Source: Mycobacteriales bacterium
GTDB lineage: Bacteria; Actinomycetota; Actinomycetes; Mycobacteriales; CADCTP01
Direction of reading: 5' to 3'
Assembly: GCA_035995165.1 (NCBI GenBank)
Contig: DASYKU010000124.1
Location: 1 to 64,000 of the forward strand
Length of the DNA stretch: 64,000 bases
Numbering within the stretch: the stretch's first letter is position 1; the number at the start of each line of letters is the position of its first letter. The notes below the pieces were generated by a model, which was not told the origin of the DNA, ran no database searches, and saw nothing but the letters and a program-made list of their open reading frames with translations. This document shows positions 60,817 through 64,000 of the stretch, piece after piece. The position numbers and the translations under genes were made by a program.

Positions 60817-62064
60817 ATGGACATCCTGAGGTTCGCGACGGCGGGGTCCGTCGACGACGGCAAGAGCACGCTCATCGGGCGGCTCCTGTACGACACGAAG
60901 ACCGTCTTCGCCGACCAGATCGAGGCGGTCGAGCGCGTCTCCAAGGAGCGCGGCGAGGAGCACGTCAACCTGGCGCTGCTCACCGACGGCCTGCGGGCCG
61001 AGCGGGAGCAGGGCATCACGATCGACGTCGCGTACCGCTACTTCGCCACGCCCAAGCGCAAGTTCATCATCGCCGACACCCCGGGGCACATCCAGTACAC
61101 CCGCAACATGGTGACGGGGGCCTCGACCGCGGATCTGGCACTGGTGCTGGTCGACGCCCGCAACGGGATCGTCGAGCAGAGCCGGCGGCACGCGTTCCTG
61201 GCCACCCTGCTCGAGGTGCCGCACCTTGTCCTCTGCGTGAACAAGATGGACCTCGTCGGCTATGACCAGGCGGTCTACGACCGGATCCACGACGAGTTCA
61301 CCGCGTTCGCGACCAAGCTGCACGTGCCGGACCTGACCGTGATCCCGGTGTCCGCCCTCAACGGCGACAACGTGGTCACCCGTTCGGAGAACATGCCCTG
61401 GTACGACGGGCCGAGCCTGCTGCACCACCTGGAGAACCTGCACGTCGCCAGCGACCGCAACCTGATCGACGTCCGGTTCCCGGTGCAGTACGTGATCCGG
61501 CCGCAGTCCGACGCCTGGCACGACTACCGGGGCTACGCCGGCCAGGTCGCCAGCGGCGTGCTCAAGCCCGGCGACGACGTCATGGTGCTGCCCAGCGGGC
61601 TGCGCACCCGGATCGCCGCGATCGACACGATGGACGGCCCGGTCGAGGAGGCGTACGCGCCGATGTCGGTCACGGTGCGGCTGGAGGACAACCTCGACGT
61701 CTCCCGCGGCGACCTGATCTGCCGGCCGAACAACGCGCCGATGGTCACCCAGGACATCGAGGCGATGGTCTGCTGGATGACCGACAAGCCGCTGCGGCCG
61801 GGCGCCAAGCTGGCGATCAAGCACACCACCCGGTCGGCCCGGGCCGTCGTGCGGGACCTGCGCTACCGGCTGGACGTCAACACGCTGCACCGGGACGAGG
61901 ACGCGACCGAGCTCGGGCTCAACGACATCGGCCGGGTGCGGCTGCGCACGACCCAGCCGCTGTTCGCCGACGAATATCGCCGGAACCGGACCACGGGCGG
62001 GTTCATCCTCGTCGACGAGGCGACCAACGCCACGGCCGGCGCGGGCACCATCCTCGAGGGCTGA
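60817..62064 (+). CDS. cysN: Sulfate adenylyltransferase subunit 1 (GTPase)
   Basis: CysN hydrolyses GTP to drive APS formation by CysD. The 415-residue EF-Tu-like GTPase has AGSVDDGKSTLIGRLLYDTK, EREQGITIDVAYRYF, DTPGHIQYTRNM and NKMDLVGY, then beta-barrel domains. No APS-kinase (CysC) domain is fused, unlike mycobacterial CysNC. No separate cysC is in the window, so PAPS formation needs a kinase elsewhere. It begins on the base after the cysD stop. Confidence 0.97.
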   Translation: MDILRFATAGSVDDGKSTLIGRLLYDTKTVFADQIEAVERVSKERGEEHVNLALLTDGLRAEREQGITIDVAYRYFATPKRKFIIADTPGHIQYTRNMVTGASTADLALVLVDARNGIVEQSRRHAFLATLLEVPHLVLCVNKMDLVGYDQAVYDRIHDEFTAFATKLHVPDLTVIPVSALNGDNVVTRSENMPWYDGPSLLHHLENLHVASDRNLIDVRFPVQYVIRPQSDAWHDYRGYAGQVASGVLKPGDDVMVLPSGLRTRIAAIDTMDGPVEEAYAPMSVTVRLEDNLDVSRGDLICRPNNAPMVTQDIEAMVCWMTDKPLRPGAKLAIKHTTRSARAVVRDLRYRLDVNTLHRDEDATELGLNDIGRVRLRTTQPLFADEYRRNRTTGGFILVDEATNATAGAGTILEG

Positions 62065-62087
62065 CCTCCCGGCGCTGCCCGCCCGTC

Positions 62088-62123
62088 CCGACCCCGTTCC
62101 GGCTCACCGCCGGGCGGGGTCGG
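62088..62123. terminator. Terminator between convergent cysN and sulfotransferase genes
   Basis: CCGACCCCG (62088-62096) and CGGGGTCGG (62115-62123) form a 9-bp stem with an 18-base loop in the 73-base convergent gap. Confidence 0.6.
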
Positions 62124-62137
62124 TGCCGTCCAGGCCC

Positions 62138-62947
62138 TCAGCGGTGCTCGGGGACCGGGAACGGCTCGGCGAGCGAGAGGTCGCGCATGCTGTAGCCGTA
62201 GCGCCGGGCGCGTTCCTCGTAGGCGCGGACGAGCCGGTGGTAGCGCAGGAACGGCAGCGGGGCCCGGGACGAGGCCCACTGGCCCCATTGGGCCGCGTAC
62301 GAGCTGCTGCGGTGGCCCTGCAGGGTCTCCGGCGGGATCGGGCCGTCCAGGCCCAGGAACCGGCCGATGCCGTCCAGGGTCCGCTCCGGCTGCCCGACCA
62401 GGTCCTCGTACTTGACCACGTGCAGGCGCCGGATCGCCGGCGCGTCCGCGGCGAACAGGTCGTGGGCCCGGAACCAGTGCGCGGCCAGCCGCTTCATGGT
62501 CATCTTGCGGGCCCACTTGCGGGTGGACAGCGTGACGATCACCGGGTGCCGGACGACCATGACGAAATAGGCGTCCGGAAACAGCTCCTGCAGGAACCGG
62601 GTCATGATCAGGTTCGGCGGGCTCTTCTCCACCAGCACCGGCCGGCTCAGGTCCCAGTACGGCTTCCACTGCTCCAGCAGCGTCGCCGCCGACTCCTTGC
62701 CGACGTACGGCGAGGTCTCGGTCAGGTGCGCCGCGGGGCTGAAGGCGAAGTGGCCGGCGCCGCCGTAGTCGCGGACCCGGGGGTAGACGGTCTGCAGGTG
62801 CTGACCCTCGTCCTCCCGGGCGCCGGTCTCGACGAAGCCACTGACCTGGGGATGTGTCGCCAGGGTCCGCGCCAGCGGGGTCGTCCCGCTGCGGTGCAGC
62901 CCGCCCACGAACACGAGGCGGTGATCGTCCACGCCCAGTTCCCCCAC
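62138..62947 (-). CDS. PAPS-dependent sulfotransferase family protein
   Basis: The 269-residue protein begins with the 5'-phosphosulfate-binding loop in LVFVGGLHRSGTTPLARTL, has LVEKSPPNLIMTRFL and the 3'-phosphate-binding segment VMVVRHPVIVTLSTRKWA. Later VVKYEDLVGQPERTL matches the carbohydrate sulfotransferase family. It transfers sulfate from PAPS to a hydroxyl, here probably of the polysaccharide or its precursor. It is cytoplasmic, so sulfation would precede export. TACGTA lies seven bases upstream of GTG 62947, again a near-leaderless start. The convergent cysQDN operon supplies APS and removes PAP. Confidence 0.88.
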   Translation of the reverse strand: MGELGVDDHRLVFVGGLHRSGTTPLARTLATHPQVSGFVETGAREDEGQHLQTVYPRVRDYGGAGHFAFSPAAHLTETSPYVGKESAATLLEQWKPYWDLSRPVLVEKSPPNLIMTRFLQELFPDAYFVMVVRHPVIVTLSTRKWARKMTMKRLAAHWFRAHDLFAADAPAIRRLHVVKYEDLVGQPERTLDGIGRFLGLDGPIPPETLQGHRSSSYAAQWGQWASSRAPLPFLRYHRLVRAYEERARRYGYSMRDLSLAEPFPVPEHR

Positions 62948-62954
62948 CCCGCCG

Positions 62955-62960
62955 TACGTA
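62955..62960 (-). promoter_or_regulatory. -10 element of the sulfotransferase gene
   Basis: TACGTA ends seven bases before GTG 62947 on the minus strand, close to the leaderless pattern seen elsewhere; no Shine-Dalgarno is visible. Confidence 0.35.
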
Positions 62961-63354
62961 CTGACGGGCAGACTTTAGTGGACCCGACCGGTGACGGAAG
63001 GCGTCCGGGGATTCCCCTCGACCGGCGAGTCGATCACTGCGTGTGCGCCTCCGGTGGGGCCTGTGGTGAGTCCGAACGTTGTGTCTGTGCCGACTGTGCG
63101 CCATTAGCCCAGTCGTGTGTACCTGCCGTAACTCGTCCACCACTGAGGCGGGTGCGCCTTGTGACTGCCCGTGTAAGGAGCTATGGTCCCGCAAGCCCTT
63201 CGGGAGGAGATCCAACCGGGCGGCTGACCGCGGGTGATGTCCCGGGTTCGGTGCCCTGGCTCACCGGCGGTCCTGGAGCTAGCTGTCGCAAGGATGCGGC
63301 CTTGCTCGATCGAGGCTCACACCAGCAGGCGAAGGCACGCCGGGAGAGGACAGA
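62961..63354 (+). other. Long leader region upstream of the DNRLRE protein
   Basis: About 390 bases without a credible gene separate the divergent sulfotransferase and the DNRLRE protein. The part from about 63170 to 63340 contains several short complementary GC segments (for example ACCGGGCGG and the later CCCGGGTTCGGT) and a GTCGCAAGGATGCGGCC stem, so a folded 5' leader is possible. It does not match the c-di-AMP, c-di-GMP or cobalamin riboswitch consensus as I know them. CACTGCGTG near 63037 resembles the spacer motif of the 57431 promoter. Confidence 0.35.
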
Positions 63355-64000
63355 ATGGGTCACGGCTCGCGCCACAGACGTTCCGACGCAGGTCGGAACA
63401 GGCACGAACGTCGGCCGGGTGGTCAGCAGGTCGCGCTGACCACCGGCCCCCAGCGCAGGAACGGCTCACGGGCCGCGAAGATCATCGGTTCGGGCGTGGC
63501 GGTGTCCCTTGCCGTCGGCGTCACCGCTGTGATGGCCGGGGCGGCGGACAAGACCGCGGCCCCGAGCTCGCTCACGGTGGCCGCGAACGCGGACACTTAC
63601 GTGTACCAGGAGTACCCGAACGAGAACCGGGGTTCGTCCCCGAAGCTCACCGCGAGTAACCAGAAGAACCTGCACACACGGACGTACTTCAAGTTCTCCG
63701 TACAGGGAGTGCCCGCTGGCCTGACCCCCAAGGCGCACCTGCTGCTCTCCTCGGATCGCAACCAGCCCGGGACGGTCGAGCTCCACTCGGTCGGCTCGAC
63801 GAGCTGGAACGCGATGACGATGACGATGCGCAACGCCCCCGCGGTCGGCGCCGTGGTCGCCACGGTCCAGCCCGCCGCCCGGCAGAAGTCGCTCGACTTC
63901 GACCTCTCCGGCGTCGTGACCAAGGACGGGACCTACTCCTTCGCCCTCGTCTCCCCGCTCGCCGAATCCGTCTCCGCGGTGTTCGCCAGCGAGCACGGGT
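63355..64000 (+). CDS. Secreted DNRLRE-domain protein (5' part only)
   Basis: The open frame runs off the window after about 215 residues. It starts at ATG 63355 behind GGGAGAGGA and has an unusually long, Arg-rich n-region of about 45 residues. A signal-peptide core follows (IIGSGVAVSLAVGVTAVMAG), then a DNRLRE module: ANADTYVYQEYPNENRG, HTRTYFKFSVQGVPAG, AHLLLSSDRNQPGTVELH and GVVTKDGTYSFALVSP. DNRLRE domains are beta-sandwich modules of secreted carbohydrate-active or surface proteins. Further domains probably lie beyond the edge. Its place beside the sulfotransferase suggests a role on the extracellular polymer. Confidence 0.8.
   Translation, partial: MGHGSRHRRSDAGRNRHERRPGGQQVALTTGPQRRNGSRAAKIIGSGVAVSLAVGVTAVMAGAADKTAAPSSLTVAANADTYVYQEYPNENRGSSPKLTASNQKNLHTRTYFKFSVQGVPAGLTPKAHLLLSSDRNQPGTVELHSVGSTSWNAMTMTMRNAPAVGAVVATVQPAARQKSLDFDLSGVVTKDGTYSFALVSPLAESVSAVFASEHG

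Overview
The window is high-GC actinomycete chromosome (class Actinomycetes; genus not resolved from sequence alone). Support comes from the GC bias, frequent GTG/TTG starts, many start codons six bases behind a TANNNT-type -10 hexamer (leaderless style), and the order pmt/rsmI-metG-tatD-rpfB-rsmA-ispE-ABC-F followed by tRNA-Gln-glmU-prs-rplY-pth, which is typical actinobacterial housekeeping synteny.

Layout: (1) 1-3,850 is accessory and decayed: a tRNA-Ala(CGC) with a catalytically dead integrase C-terminus beside it, a small broken membrane ORF, an NAD-dependent epimerase-like gene, a frameshifted XRE-type regulator with a stub duplicate of its N-terminus, and an intact XRE regulator. (2) 3,843-24,535 is core: protein O-mannosyltransferase, rsmI, metG, tatD, an RpfB-type cell-wall hydrolase, rsmA, an ECF sigma/YCII/reductase-like operon, ispE, an ABC-F ATPase, TetR, a fatty-acid desaturase, tRNA-Gln, glmU, prs, ribosomal protein L25, pth and an EfeO-like lipoprotein. 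A ~107-bp inverted-repeat element occurs twice here; one copy appears to lie in frame inside the tatD N-terminus. (3) 24,536-32,015 holds a 1,734-residue secreted multidomain DUF4082 protein, a TrpRS that may be an auxiliary copy, and an FAD-oxidoreductase remnant.

(4) 32,016-64,000 is a large polysaccharide locus interrupted only by ppc. It encodes nucleotide-sugar tailoring enzymes of the UDP-2,3-diacetamido-uronic-acid type (acetyltransferase, Gfo/Idh dehydrogenase, DegT aminotransferase), a second aminotransferase plus PglD/NeuD-like acetyltransferase, a heptose branch (GmhA, GmhB, HddA), an initiating WbaP/WcaJ phosphosugar transferase, five further glycosyltransferases, a Wzx-like flippase, a Wzy-like polymerase/ligase, a Wzz-like protein without kinase domain, an acyltransferase, secreted DUF4082/TIM-barrel and alpha/alpha-barrel-like proteins, and a sulfur module (CysQ-CysD-CysN plus a PAPS-type sulfotransferase). 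Together these predict a Wzx/Wzy-type, heptose- and diamino-uronate-containing, possibly sulfated exopolysaccharide. The priming transferase and the giant secreted DUF4082 protein share a near-identical promoter and transcript 5' end (GCTCTTGGGGGGA), suggesting co-regulation.

No insertion sequence, CRISPR array, rRNA or replication origin was seen. Family assignments were made by reading motifs; no database search was run.
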